Shown piece after piece: positions 25,648 to 33,416 of a stretch of DNA of 39,684 nt. Numbering within the stretch: the stretch's first letter is position 1; each line of letters starts with the position of its first letter. The stretch lies in the NCBI GenBank assembly GCA_045612065.1, contig JAZKYH010000023.1:1-39684 (forward strand). The letters are read 5' to 3'. The DNA comes from UBA1189 sp045612065. GTDB taxonomy: Bacteria > Bacteroidota > Bacteroidia > Bacteroidales > Bacteroidaceae. The position numbers and the translations under genes are program-made. Below the pieces are notes generated by a model. It had not been told where the DNA came from and made no database searches. It worked only from the letters and a program-made list of their open reading frames with translations.

Positions 25648-25735
25648 CTCCCGCCCGAACCTTTGTTCGGGCGGGAGTCGTTTATGGGGTTCTGCTCTTT
25701 GAGGTACTGACTCTTTATTGTTCGTTTGGTGTGAG
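25648..25735 (+). repeat. About 88-bp dispersed repeat, copy 1
   Basis: Begins with a perfect 13-bp hairpin (CTCCCGCCCGAAC, loop CTTT, GTTCGGGCGGGAG; 25648-25677), continues TCGTTTATGGG, and ends TTCGTTTGGTGTG (25721-25733), 5 bp from the AraC stop. A second copy lies at 32523-32607 in the same orientation. The hairpin could end araC transcription. The rest of the 25550-25738 gap shows no gene. Confidence 0.7.
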
Positions 25736-25738
25736 GTG

Positions 25739-26575
25739 CTACCTATTCGCCTCGCGGTATTCTCCCGGTGTGCAGCCCATATAATGCTTGAAATAGCGGC
25801 CGAACGTGGAGGGGTCGGGAAAGTTGAGGGTGGCGGCAATCTCCTTGACGCTCATGTCGGTGTCTACGAGATAGTGCTTGCTGAAGTTGATGGTGAAGAG
25901 ATTGATCCATTGCAGGGCGGTCTTGCCCGTCTCTTCCTTGATGATGGTGGAGAGGTAGTAGGGCGACGTATGCAACTGCTCGGCATAGTATGCCACGGTA
26001 CGCTCCTTGTGGCTGTCGCGCAACATGAGCATGAGGAAGTTGCTCACGGTGTTTTCGTGCTTGCTCTGCTGCGGTGGCGCGTCGGGCTTGTGGGTCAGGA
26101 AGGTGGCGGCCACCTCGGTGAGCAGGGCACTGCGCAGGAAACGGTAGCGGTGTGTGGCGAGGTTGCCCACGACGCTGTGGGGCGCGGCATCCTCGGCATG
26201 GAGGGCATGGGGGTCGCCGATGAGGTCGCACAGGCGGTGCAGGTAGTCGGCACGTTCCTCGCTGATGTCGATGCAGCGCAGGTCGCGTATGACTATTCGG
26301 CTGCGTGGGTCTAAGGCTTCAAGCGTGGGATAATAGTTTTCCACATAGTCGGCCTCGATGCGCCCCTCCCAATCATCGGAGTAGTGCAGCACGTGTATGT
26401 GAGTGTTGGGGAAGAGCATCAGCAGGGTATTGCGCCTCATCTCGCAGATTCTGTGGTCTACGAGCAATGAAGCCTCGCCCTCCGTGCAGAGCAGGAAACC
26501 CACTTTGAAGGAGGAGACGCCATCGGGGATGGTGGTTTGCGTATGCAGGTAAGCGGTGATTTCCTTTGCTTTCAT
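25739..26575 (-). CDS. AraC family transcriptional regulator
   Basis: 278-residue DNA-binding regulator. The N-terminal half is a cupin-like sensing domain (TTIPDGVSSFKVGFLLCTEG, then RRNTLLMLFPNTHIHVLHYS). The C-terminal AraC/XylS domain has two helix-turn-helix units: YYAEQLHTSPYYLSTIIKEE near 195 and MSVKEIAATLNFPDPSTFGR near 240, followed by the family signature YFKHYMGCTPGEYR at the very end. It is divergent from the dehydratase-activase gene across 209 bp and upstream of the outer-membrane receptor, so either could be a target. Ligand unknown. Confidence 0.92.
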   Translation of the reverse strand: MKAKEITAYLHTQTTIPDGVSSFKVGFLLCTEGEASLLVDHRICEMRRNTLLMLFPNTHIHVLHYSDDWEGRIEADYVENYYPTLEALDPRSRIVIRDLRCIDISEERADYLHRLCDLIGDPHALHAEDAAPHSVVGNLATHRYRFLRSALLTEVAATFLTHKPDAPPQQSKHENTVSNFLMLMLRDSHKERTVAYYAEQLHTSPYYLSTIIKEETGKTALQWINLFTINFSKHYLVDTDMSVKEIAATLNFPDPSTFGRYFKHYMGCTPGEYREANR

Positions 26576-26717
26576 TTTCTTTACTATCTACGTTTTCTTT
26601 AAGATTGCACACTAATCGCTGCAAAGAAACAAAAAATCGGGTCGAAAAACAATGTTTATTGTAGAAATTGCACATTTATTTGATGAAATTGTCATTTCCT
26701 TGTAGATGAACTATGTC

Positions 26718-26725
26718 TACCTTTG
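26718..26725 (+). promoter_or_regulatory. -7 box of the dehydratase-activase promoter; decides the start codon
   Basis: TACCTTTG is an exact Bacteroidales -7 box; a weak TTTC lies 19 bp upstream. Transcription would begin near 26732, after the first in-frame ATG (26713), so translation must start at 26773 or 26785. Confidence 0.6.
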
Positions 26726-26784
26726 CATCGCTAACTTGGGGGAGAATGGGGTTTCCCGTTTCATCCTTCGTAATGTACACTACA

Positions 26785-29700
26785 ATGAAGAAGACTTTTC
26801 GTATAGGATTGGATATTGGCTCCACCACACTCAAAGCCGTGGTAATAGACGATGAGGGCAAACCGCTGTTCACCTACTATGAACGACACAACGCTGATGT
26901 CGAGGGGCGCATGGCCGAGTGCTTCGGACAGCTGCGCGAAGTGGTGGGCGATGCCGAGTGCCGCATCTGCCTCACGGGCTCTGTGGCTATGGGCGTGGCC
27001 GAACGCTATGGTTATGACTTCGTGCAAGAGGTGGTAGCTGCAGCCGAATACGTGAAGCATTGTCATCCCGAGGTGGCCACGCTCATCGACATAGGCGGCG
27101 AGGATGCCAAGATCGTGCTCTTCAAGCAGGGGCGCACCACCGACCTACGCATGAACGGCAACTGTGCCGGTGGCACGGGTGCCTTCATCGACCAGATGGC
27201 CGTATTGCTCGGTGTGGAGGTGACGGAGCTCGACGCTTTGGCACACGAGGCCACGCAGACCTATCCTATCGCGTCGCGTTGCGGAGTGTTCAGTAAGACC
27301 GACATACAGAACCTCATTGCCAGGAATGCGTTAAGGCACGACATCGCGGCCTCCATCTTCCGCGCCGTGACGGTGCAGACCATCTCGACCTTGGCACACG
27401 GCTGCGAACTGCGCAGCCCGATGATGTTTATCGGTGGCCCGCTGACCTTTATCCCCTCGCTGCGCAAGGCTTTCGTCGACTATCTGCATTTGAATGAATC
27501 AGATATCATTTTGCCCGATGAGGGAGCACTTATCCCTGCTTGGGGTGCGGCGTTGAGGGCGAAGGGGGAGACCCACCTTAACCCTCCCTGTAAGGGAGGG
27601 GATTCTGTCATCGCGGGGTTTCAAGTCCTCCCTCACAGGGAGGATTTAGGTGGGTCTTCCCTCCCACCCATCTTCACCTCCCAAGCCGACTACGAGGCAT
27701 GGCGCAAAGAGATTGACAGCTGTTCGCTGCGCAAGGCCGAGTGGCCACACGACTGTGAGCAGTCTCTATATATAGGTATCGACTCGGGCAGCACCACGAC
27801 GAAGATTGTGGCGATGACTCCCGAGCACGAACTGCTCTACACCTACTATCGCGTAAACCGTGGCAATCCGATAGCCACAGTGGTCGAAGGGCTCAAACGA
27901 CTTGACGGTGAGGCACAGGCTCGCAGCGTGAGACTGCGCGTGATGGGCTGTTGCACCACCGGCTATGGCGAAGACCTCGTCCGTGCGGCGATGAAGGCCG
28001 AGCATGGCATCATCGAGACCATGGCACACTATATGGCCGCCACCTACCTCACCCCCGACGTGTCGTTCATTCTCGACATCGGCGGACAGGACATGAAGGC
28101 CATCTTCGTGGACAAGGGCGTCATCAACCGCATCGAAATCAACGAGGCCTGCTCATCAGGGTGCGGCTCGTTCATCGAGGCGTTTGCCAAGTCATTGGGC
28201 TACTCGCTCGAACACTTTGCCCACGAGGCTTGCATTGCCCAGAACCCCTGCGACTTAGGTACACGCTGCACGGTGTTCATGAACTCGAAGGTGAAGCAGA
28301 CCCTCCGCGAGGGAGCCACCGTGGCCGACATCTCGGCAGGCCTGTCCTACTCGGTGGTGAAGAACTGTCTGTTCAAGGTGTTGCGCCTCACCGATACGGC
28401 CATACTAGGTGACCACATCGTGGTACAGGGCGGCACGATGAAGAACGACTCCATAGTACGGGCATTCGAACTTCTCACCGGTCGCTGCGTGATGCGCAGC
28501 AACACGCCCGAGTTGATGGGTGCCGTGGGCTGTGCCATCTATGCCGCAGCTCACACTACGGGCGACGGAAGATGGCTCGACGAGATGCTCGGCCACTGTA
28601 CCTACACCTCACGCCAGTCCCAATGCCACGGCTGCGAGAACCAATGCCTTATACAACGCTACACCTTTGCCAACGGCGCACGCTACGTGTCGGGCAACCG
28701 CTGTGAGCGTATCTATACCAATCAGGGAACAGCAACCGAAAAGGGACTCAATGCGTATGAGGAGAAGGGGAGGTTGCTGTTTGGTGAGTCAGGTATGAGG
28801 AATGAGAAGGTTGGCGTTGATTGTCAATTTTCAATTGTCAATTCTCAATTGAAGATAGGCCTTCCCCGCTGCCTCAATCTCTTCGAGGAATACCCCTTTT
28901 GGCATACGCTACTTACGCAATGCGGCTTTGAGGTGGTGCTCTCGTCTGAGTCCGACTACGGACGCTACGAGAAGACAGTGCATCAGGTCATGTCCGACAA
29001 CATCTGCTTCCCAGCCAAGTTGGCCCACGCCCATGTGCAGGAGCTCATCGACAGCGGTGTTGACCGCGTATTCATGCCCTTTGTGGTGTACGAGCGTTCG
29101 CGTGGCGAACAGAACAGCTACAACTGCCCTGTGGTGACAGGCTACTCGCAAGTCATCAAGAGCGTGCAGACTACAGATACGCCCATCGACTCGCCCTCGT
29201 TCACCTTCAAGGACGAAAAGGCGCTCTACCGCCAGTGCCGCACCTACCTCATGGGATTGGGCGTTGAAGAGAAGCGCATCAAGCGAGCTTTCGTGGAGGC
29301 ACTGATGGCGCTCGACACCTACGAGCACGAAGTGGTGGCGGTGAATCGCCGCATCTACGAGGATGCCATCCGTCGCGGCCGTCCCGTCATCCTGCTTGCC
29401 GGTCGTCCCTACCACAGCGACCCGCTCATACAGCACCGCCTCTCCGATGTCGCGGCATCGTTGGGTGCCAATGTCATCACCGAGGACATAGCCCGTGACC
29501 TCGATGTGCCAATGGGAGAGACACATATCCTCGCCCAATGGTCGTTCCCCAACCGTATCGTGCGTGCCGCCAAGTGGGCCGTGGAGCAGCCCGTGAACGT
29601 GCTGTTCATGCAAATCACCTCGTTTGGCTGTGGCCCTGATGCTTTCTTCCTCGATGAGATTGGCCGTTTCCTCTCCCGTCACGGCAAGGCGCTCACACTC

Positions 29701-31122
29701 ATCAAGGTGGACGATGTCAACAATGTGGGGTCACTGAAACTGCGCATACGCTCGGCGTTGCAGAGTTCCCATCAGTACCCCCTCCGCCCTTCGGATTCGT
29801 CCCCCTTAAAGAGGGACAGTACACTCATCGCGGAGAATGACGTAATGAACGAACTGACTAAAGAGAACTGTCCCAACGTCCGCCCCTTCATCACCTCCAA
29901 ACGCTTCGACCACCCCGACCGTCGGCGCAAGGTGCTGATACCCTTCTTCACCCCCTTCCTCTCGCCCCTGCTCCCATCGCTCTTCGGGCTGGCAGGATAC
30001 GATGTAGAGGTACTCCCCATGAGCGACAGCGCGAGCGACGAGTGGGGCATCAAGTATGCCAACAATGAGGTGTGCTACCCCGCCACACTCGTCATCGGCG
30101 ACGTCGTAAAGGCATTCAAGGAGAATGGCCACAGCCCCAGTGAAACCGCAGTCGCGATGACACAGACGGGCGGACAGTGCCGTGCCAGCAACTACGTATC
30201 GCTCATCAAGAGCACCCTCGTGCAGATGGGATTGAGCGAGGTGCCAGTCATCTCCTTCGACCTGTCGGGCGCACTGAAGAACGACCAGCCGGGCTTCACC
30301 ATCCCTTGGGCCAAGGTCATCCGTGTGGCTGTGGCCACGGTGCTCTGTAGCGATGCCATTGCCAAGATGTATTACTCTACGGTGGTGCGTGAGACCACAC
30401 AGGGAGAGGCCGCCCGACTGCGCGATTACTACCTGCATCTGCTCAACGAGGCAATAGCACAAAACCGCCCCGACCACCTATACGAACTCACTGGCAAGGC
30501 GGCTCACGACTTCAACGCCGTGTGCACCACGAAAGAGTGTCACGCGGTGGGCATCGTAGGCGAGATACTGCTCAAGTTTCACCCTTATGCACAGCGCGGC
30601 GTCACCGACTGGCTCGTGGGGCGAGGCTTCGAGGTGCTGCCCCCGCTGATGACCGACTTCTTCCTTGAGAGCTTCGTCAACCGCAAGGCACGCCGCGATG
30701 CGCAGTTCGCAAAGGCTGGCGTAGGCGACCTGCTACGTCATTGGGCATACGGCTACATCAAGCAACAGATGGCGCGTGTCGACACACTGTGCGCCCCGTT
30801 CCGCTACTACCGCCCCTTCCACGACATCTTTGCCATGGCCGACGAGGCAGCCCATGTCATCAACCTCAACACGCAGTTTGGCGAAGGTTGGCTGCTCCCA
30901 GCCGAGGTCATCGCAGCAGTGCGCAGCGGTGCTACTCATGTAGTGAGCCTGCAACCCTTCGGCTGCATAGCCAACCACATTGTCTGTCGAGGTGTGGAGA
31001 ACAAACTGAAACGCTACCTCCCCCAGCTCAACCTGCTCTCGCTCGACTTTGACAACAGCGTCAGCGAAGTCAACGTGACAAACCGCCTGCTGCTGTTTGT
31101 CGAGGATTTGGAGAAGAAATGA
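26785..31122 (+). CDS. Fused 2-hydroxyacyl-CoA dehydratase activase and dehydratase-like protein
   Basis: 1445-residue cytosolic protein with two BadF/BadG/BcrA/BcrD ATPase domains and 2-hydroxyacyl-CoA dehydratase component-like domains. The ATP-driven activases pass one electron to dehydratases. Domain 1 (about 1-262) has GLDIGSTTLK and Fe-S cysteines C127 (NGNCAGGTGAF) and C166 (SRCGVFSK), the numbers I recall for Acidaminococcus HgdC. Domain 2 (about 325-600) repeats this with GIDSGSTTTK, C456, C460 and C495. A DUF2229-type domain starts near 692 (IGLPRCLNLFEEYPFW), and an HgdB-like part follows from about 1030. Start 26785 is chosen because the -7 box covers the earlier ATG. Oddly, all three linkers consist of translated repeat DNA (27570-27656, about 28816-28853, 29776-29874). 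NhaD follows after 20 bp. Natural substrate is unknown. Confidence 0.88.
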   Translation: MKKTFRIGLDIGSTTLKAVVIDDEGKPLFTYYERHNADVEGRMAECFGQLREVVGDAECRICLTGSVAMGVAERYGYDFVQEVVAAAEYVKHCHPEVATLIDIGGEDAKIVLFKQGRTTDLRMNGNCAGGTGAFIDQMAVLLGVEVTELDALAHEATQTYPIASRCGVFSKTDIQNLIARNALRHDIAASIFRAVTVQTISTLAHGCELRSPMMFIGGPLTFIPSLRKAFVDYLHLNESDIILPDEGALIPAWGAALRAKGETHLNPPCKGGDSVIAGFQVLPHREDLGGSSLPPIFTSQADYEAWRKEIDSCSLRKAEWPHDCEQSLYIGIDSGSTTTKIVAMTPEHELLYTYYRVNRGNPIATVVEGLKRLDGEAQARSVRLRVMGCCTTGYGEDLVRAAMKAEHGIIETMAHYMAATYLTPDVSFILDIGGQDMKAIFVDKGVINRIEINEACSSGCGSFIEAFAKSLGYSLEHFAHEACIAQNPCDLGTRCTVFMNSKVKQTLREGATVADISAGLSYSVVKNCLFKVLRLTDTAILGDHIVVQGGTMKNDSIVRAFELLTGRCVMRSNTPELMGAVGCAIYAAAHTTGDGRWLDEMLGHCTYTSRQSQCHGCENQCLIQRYTFANGARYVSGNRCERIYTNQGTATEKGLNAYEEKGRLLFGESGMRNEKVGVDCQFSIVNSQLKIGLPRCLNLFEEYPFWHTLLTQCGFEVVLSSESDYGRYEKTVHQVMSDNICFPAKLAHAHVQELIDSGVDRVFMPFVVYERSRGEQNSYNCPVVTGYSQVIKSVQTTDTPIDSPSFTFKDEKALYRQCRTYLMGLGVEEKRIKRAFVEALMALDTYEHEVVAVNRRIYEDAIRRGRPVILLAGRPYHSDPLIQHRLSDVAASLGANVITEDIARDLDVPMGETHILAQWSFPNRIVRAAKWAVEQPVNVLFMQITSFGCGPDAFFLDEIGRFLSRHGKALTLIKVDDVNNVGSLKLRIRSALQSSHQYPLRPSDSSPLKRDSTLIAENDVMNELTKENCPNVRPFITSKRFDHPDRRRKVLIPFFTPFLSPLLPSLFGLAGYDVEVLPMSDSASDEWGIKYANNEVCYPATLVIGDVVKAFKENGHSPSETAVAMTQTGGQCRASNYVSLIKSTLVQMGLSEVPVISFDLSGALKNDQPGFTIPWAKVIRVAVATVLCSDAIAKMYYSTVVRETTQGEAARLRDYYLHLLNEAIAQNRPDHLYELTGKAAHDFNAVCTTKECHAVGIVGEILLKFHPYAQRGVTDWLVGRGFEVLPPLMTDFFLESFVNRKARRDAQFAKAGVGDLLRHWAYGYIKQQMARVDTLCAPFRYYRPFHDIFAMADEAAHVINLNTQFGEGWLLPAEVIAAVRSGATHVVSLQPFGCIANHIVCRGVENKLKRYLPQLNLLSLDFDNSVSEVNVTNRLLLFVEDLEKK
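27570..27656 (+). repeat. 87-bp palindromic CATCGCG element inside the activase gene
   Basis: The outer 22-bp arms (27570-27591 and 27635-27656, starting GACCCACC and ending GGTGGGTC) pair with two mismatches. Inside is the hairpin CCCTCCCT-GTA-AGGGAGGG (27582-27600), then 8 nt and CATCGCG (27609-27615), then a second lobe CCTCCCT-CAC-AGGGAGG. The length is 29 codons exactly and the frame stays open, adding a Gly/Pro/His-rich linker between the two ATPase domains. Confidence 0.85.
28816..28853 (+). repeat. TCAATT-word repeat inside the activase gene
   Basis: TGTCAAT, TTTCAAT, TGTCAAT and TCTCAAT follow each other (from 28822), then TGAAG. This is the look of intergenic Bacteroidales repeat DNA, here translated as QFSIVNSQLK in the linker between ATPase domain 2 and the DUF2229-type domain. 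Confidence 0.7.
29776..29874 (+). repeat. CATCGCG element, second copy inside the activase gene
   Basis: A C-rich start (CCCCCTCCGCCC) and an imperfect hairpin (TCCCCCTT-A-AAGAGGGA) are followed 9 nt later by CATCGCG (29826-29832) and GAGAA. GGGACAGT (29813-29820) pairs with ACTGTCCC (29867-29874). It is translated in frame as the linker at about residues 998-1030. Confidence 0.7.
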
Positions 31123-31142
31123 ACTGATTTCATTATACGACT

Positions 31143-32432
31143 ATGGAAACAATTGAATGGTGGACAATGCTCCCTTTGGGTCTGATGCTGCTGAGTATCG
31201 CTGTGCTTCCACTATGTGTACCACATTGGTGGGAGAAGAATTTGAACAAACTCCTTGTATCGGGCGTGCTGGCCACGCTCACTGCCATATACCTCCTTGC
31301 TGCAGGACTGGGCGGGACACTTGTTCATCAAGTGGTGTTCGACTACATCCCCTTCATCATCCTGATGCAGGCACTCTTTATCGTTACGGGCGGTATCCAT
31401 GTGAGCGGCGACCTTCCGGCACGCCCTCACGTCATCACAGCCTTCCTTGCCGTGGGCTATGTGCTCGCTTCCATCATGGGCACCACGGGAGCCGCTATGC
31501 TACTCATACGGCCGCTCATCAACACCATCCGTGAACGACATTTCAAGACCCACACCATTCTCTTCTTCATCGCTGCCGTGGCCAACTGTGGCGGACTGCT
31601 CACCCCCTTGGGCGACCCACCCCTGTTCATGCTCTATCTGCGCGGTGCCGAGTTCATCTGGTTCCTCGAACTGTTCCCCGTGTGGCTGTTTACCGGAACG
31701 ATACTCCTTGTTATCTACTTCTGTGTAGACCTCTTCTTCTATCATCGCGAGCGACAGACGGTAATCGATGCCGATGAGGACCACGTGGAGCCACTGCGTC
31801 TTCACGGTAAGGTCAACCTCCTATACCTCGTGCTCATCGTGCTTGCCGTAGCCTTCCTCAACGAGCACTTCATCCCTGCTATGGGCAAAGGTGGTTCTAT
31901 CGCTGTAAAGTTCCTGCGCGAGTATGCCCTTGTCATCATCATCTACCTGTCGCTGGCTACTACCAAACATACCGTGCGCAGGCACAACCACTTCGCATGG
32001 CATCCCATCAATGAGGTTACCGTGCTCTTCTTCGGCATCTTTGTCACCATGACTCCCGCACTGCTCTTCCTCAATGCCCATGCCACAGAATTGGGACTAC
32101 ACTCGTCCACGCAGTTCTTTTTTGCTACGGGCACGCTCAGTTCAGTACTCGACAACACCCCCACCGCACTTGCCTTCCATACTGTAGCCATGGGACTTTC
32201 CGAACTGCCTCCTATTGTAGCCGGAGTTCCCGAGCACCTGCTCAAAGCCATTGCCACAGCAGCCGTCTTCTTCGGTGCCATGACCTATATCGGCAACGGC
32301 CCCAACCTCATGGTCAAGGCCATCGCCGAGAAGCACCGTATCAAAATGCCCAGTTTCTTCAGTTACATCTTCAAGTTCTCTCTCGTCGTACTACTACCCA
32401 TATATATCGTTGTGCAATGGCTGTTCTTCTAA
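31143..32432 (+). CDS. NhaD-type sodium:proton antiporter (IT superfamily)
   Basis: 429-residue inner-membrane protein with about 12 hydrophobic segments, of the NhaD/UIT branch of the ion transporter superfamily that exchanges sodium for protons. Characteristic stretches are FIILMQALFIVTGGIHVSGD (about 72), GYVLASIMGTTGAAMLLIRP (about 105), FIAAVANCGGLLTPLGDPPL (about 143) and, near the end, FFATGTLSSVLDNTPTALAF and GAMTYIGNGPNLMVKAIAEK. The paired GTTGAA and SVLDNTPT re-entrant motifs fit the family's inverted repeat. It lies 20 bp after the dehydratase-activase stop and is probably co-transcribed; a link between the two through Na+ energetics is speculative. The ion is inferred from family. 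Confidence 0.9.
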   Translation: METIEWWTMLPLGLMLLSIAVLPLCVPHWWEKNLNKLLVSGVLATLTAIYLLAAGLGGTLVHQVVFDYIPFIILMQALFIVTGGIHVSGDLPARPHVITAFLAVGYVLASIMGTTGAAMLLIRPLINTIRERHFKTHTILFFIAAVANCGGLLTPLGDPPLFMLYLRGAEFIWFLELFPVWLFTGTILLVIYFCVDLFFYHRERQTVIDADEDHVEPLRLHGKVNLLYLVLIVLAVAFLNEHFIPAMGKGGSIAVKFLREYALVIIIYLSLATTKHTVRRHNHFAWHPINEVTVLFFGIFVTMTPALLFLNAHATELGLHSSTQFFFATGTLSSVLDNTPTALAFHTVAMGLSELPPIVAGVPEHLLKAIATAAVFFGAMTYIGNGPNLMVKAIAEKHRIKMPSFFSYIFKFSLVVLLPIYIVVQWLFF

Positions 32433-32522
32433 ATCACAATCCATACATGAGGCTGATCGGTAACAGATACCTCAAGCAGGGTTTTGCCCATAAGTAACCT
32501 CACACAGAGCATATATAGGGAA

Positions 32523-32607
32523 CTCCCGTCCGGACCTTGTCGTTCGGGCGTGAGTCGTTTATGGGATTATTCTCCGAATCGCCACTCATGACCATTCGTT
32601 TGGTGTG
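32523..32607 (+). repeat. About 85-bp dispersed repeat, copy 2
   Basis: Starts CTCCCGTCCGGAC, with the partly degraded partner GTTCGGGCGTGAG, continues TCGTTTATGGG and ends TTCGTTTGGTGTG (32595-32607), matching copy 1 at 25648. It lies between the antiporter stop and the efflux operon promoter. No gene is seen in the rest of the 32433-32787 gap. Confidence 0.7.
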
Positions 32608-32702
32608 GGGGATTGCTTGTTTACCTCTATTATTTATTGGGAATTGGTTTCAGCTCTTTCCGTTTAAATTAACCAACGTCAACTAAAAAACAACTAAAAG
32701 GG

Positions 32703-32732
32703 TTGCTTTTCAATAAAATCTTTATACCTTTG
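32703..32732 (+). promoter_or_regulatory. Promoter of the TetR-led efflux operon
   Basis: The -7 box TACCTTTG (32725-32732) is preceded by TTG (32703-32705) with a 19-bp spacer. Transcription should start near 32739, inside the palindrome described next. Confidence 0.8.
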
Positions 32733-32734
32733 CG

Positions 32735-32750
32735 TTAACAATCTTGTTAA
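32735..32750 (+). promoter_or_regulatory. Probable TetR operator
   Basis: TTAACAA-TC-TTGTTAA is a perfect 16-bp palindrome two bases after the -7 box, over the expected transcription start. This position suits autorepression by the TetR protein encoded 37 bp downstream. Confidence 0.7.
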
Positions 32751-32787
32751 ACCGAATTGTTTGCAGCAATAAGATAGGAGAAAGGCA

Positions 32788-33414
32788 ATGAGTGAAAACA
32801 CTGCACAAAGCAAAGAATTGCAGATACTTGAAGCGGCAGAGCGAGAGTTTTTAGAAAAGGGATACGATGGTGCGAGAACGACATCGATAGCAAAGACGGC
32901 AGGGGTAACCCATGCTATGCTGCACTACTATTTCCGCACCAAAGAGCAGCTGTTCGAGCGTATCATTGATAAAAAGATGAAGGAGATAGTACCGTTGATG
33001 ACTCATCTCTTCGGCAACGGAGACCTCCCATTGGTCAAGCGCATCGAGGAAGCGGTATCTGCCCACTTCGATTTTGTCGTGGCCAACCCTGACCTACCAC
33101 GTTTTTTGATTAACGAGGTGTTGCCACACCAGCAGCGCTGTGAGAGGTTCAAGGCCAAGGTGGATGATGCATACCACCTCTTTGGGAATCTACAGACAGA
33201 GGTCGATGAAGCAGCCCGACGTGGCGAGGTGGAGCAATTCCAAGTAGAACTTCTCTTTCAGTCTATACTCACGCTCAACATATTGGCCGTGGCGATGACT
33301 CATTTTGCCGAGCATATGATAGGCAGTGATGCATCACAATTTGAGTCGCTGCTGGCTGCTCGTAAGGCAGAGAACATAAAGACTATCATGCGAAGAATTA
33401 AGAAAATACATTAG
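32788..33414 (+). CDS. TetR/AcrR family repressor of the efflux operon
   Basis: 208-residue repressor. The N-terminal helix-turn-helix is clear (QILEAAEREFLEKGYDGART, then SIAKTAGVTHAMLHYYFRTK), the typical TetR domain of residues 10-57. The C-terminal ligand domain is helical and not diagnostic. First gene of a seven-gene unit; the next gene starts 2 bp after its stop. The layout (TetR regulator, adaptor, two ATPase domains, two ABC-2 permeases) is that of E. coli cecR-ybhG-ybhFSR with a TolC gene added. The perfect palindrome at 32735-32750 is its likely binding site. Inducer unknown. Confidence 0.92.
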   Translation: MSENTAQSKELQILEAAEREFLEKGYDGARTTSIAKTAGVTHAMLHYYFRTKEQLFERIIDKKMKEIVPLMTHLFGNGDLPLVKRIEEAVSAHFDFVVANPDLPRFLINEVLPHQQRCERFKAKVDDAYHLFGNLQTEVDEAARRGEVEQFQVELLFQSILTLNILAVAMTHFAEHMIGSDASQFESLLAARKAENIKTIMRRIKKIH

Positions 33415-33416
33415 AC

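Noticed and set aside
28909..29682. 257-residue minus-strand ORF
   Set aside because: It is antisense to the dehydratase-activase coding region and has no motif of its own.
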